Assembly (NCBI GenBank): GCA_018266835.1
Contig: JAFDZP010000006.1
Coordinates: 62,001 to 126,000, forward strand
Source: Bacteroidota bacterium
GTDB lineage: Bacteria > Bacteroidota > Ignavibacteria > Tepidaquicellales > Tepidaquicellaceae
Reading direction: 5' to 3'
DNA: 64,000 nt
Of this stretch, positions 63,858-64,000 are shown piece by piece. The position numbers and the translations under genes are program-made. The number at the start of each line of letters is the position of its first letter. The stretch's first letter is position 1. The notes under the pieces were generated by a model that was not told where the DNA came from, did not search any database, and worked only from the letters and a program-made list of their open reading frames with translations.

Positions 63858-64000
63858 ATGAATAAACTAATAATACTAATATTTTCCCTTATTTTAATTG
63901 CCGGATGCAGCAAAACCGGTAAAGAAATCACAACTGCTTCAGGACTTAAATACACTGATATTAAAGAAGGTACAGGAGCCGCACCTTCAAAAGGTAAAAC
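63858..64000 (+). CDS. FKBP-type peptidyl-prolyl isomerase lipoprotein (partial)
   Basis: Only the first 47 codons are in the window. The start MNKLIILIFSLILIAGCS is a lipoprotein signal with the lipobox LIAGC, so the protein should be lipid-anchored after cleavage at Cys. It continues with ASGLKYTDIKEGTGAAPSKG, the usual beginning of an FKBP-type prolyl isomerase domain. The rest is cut off by the window end. A pair of phased TGTGAC boxes lies just upstream. Confidence 0.75.
   Translation, partial: MNKLIILIFSLILIAGCSKTGKEITTASGLKYTDIKEGTGAAPSKGK

Overview
The window is an AT-rich bacterial chromosome segment made almost entirely of housekeeping genes. Several points suggest the FCB group (Bacteroidota/Ignavibacteriota-like). 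It has TonB-dependent receptors with N-terminal carboxypeptidase-regulatory domains. The promoter of the cell-wall cluster matches the Bacteroidota-type TTG-N19-TAnnTTTG pattern exactly. Many genes lack a strong Shine-Dalgarno sequence. Dockerin-like C-termini and DUF1800/DUF1501 pairs are also present. The MurE DNPR motif predicts meso-diaminopimelate peptidoglycan. The genus cannot be named from the sequence alone.

Layout. Positions 72-12032 are minus-strand metabolic and envelope genes: malic enzyme, an HdeD-like membrane protein, RmlB, two TonB-dependent outer-membrane receptors, a rhodanese and a short MetH lacking its B12 domains. Positions 12088-14575 carry a secreted sugar dehydrogenase with a dockerin-like tail and a bestrophin-like membrane protein on the plus strand, followed by a lone AbiTii-like protein. 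Positions 15779-32486 are a complete division/cell-wall (dcw) cluster transcribed mraZ-rsmH-ftsL-ftsI-murE-murF-mraY-murD-ftsW-murG-[new membrane gene]-murC-ftsQ-ftsA-ftsZ. It has a recognisable promoter and a triple MraZ operator. Positions 33467-45739 are the transcription/translation block: tRNA-Tyr, tRNA-Thr, tRNA-Gly, rpmG, tRNA-Trp, secE, nusG, rplK, rplA, rplJ, rplL, rpoB, rpoC. Structured leaders precede rplJ and rpoB, and a strong terminator follows rpoC. Positions 45899-57016 are a mixed accessory stretch: a RING-finger-like membrane protein, a LysE-type transporter, the DUF1800/DUF1501 pair, a PhzF-like enzyme, a YiiX-like amidase, a TrpF-like enzyme, a GH5-like hydrolase and a DUF2079 membrane protein. 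Positions 57136-63185 hold tRNA-Ser and the rimP-nusA-infB-rbfA-truB operon. The window ends inside an FKBP-type lipoprotein on the plus strand.

The most unusual material is non-coding. A 114-nt GC-rich element at 63532-63645 has a 12-bp outer stem enclosing three hairpins, so it can fold as a four-way junction. It sits beside short motifs repeated at exactly 11-bp spacing. The same 11-bp phasing and a shared 17-nt word recur about 59 kb away, in the empty 4269-4873 region. Heptameric direct repeats occur at three intergenic sites. A terminator-like hairpin sits 14 nt before the rimP start codon. No CRISPR array, insertion sequence, prophage or rRNA gene was seen.
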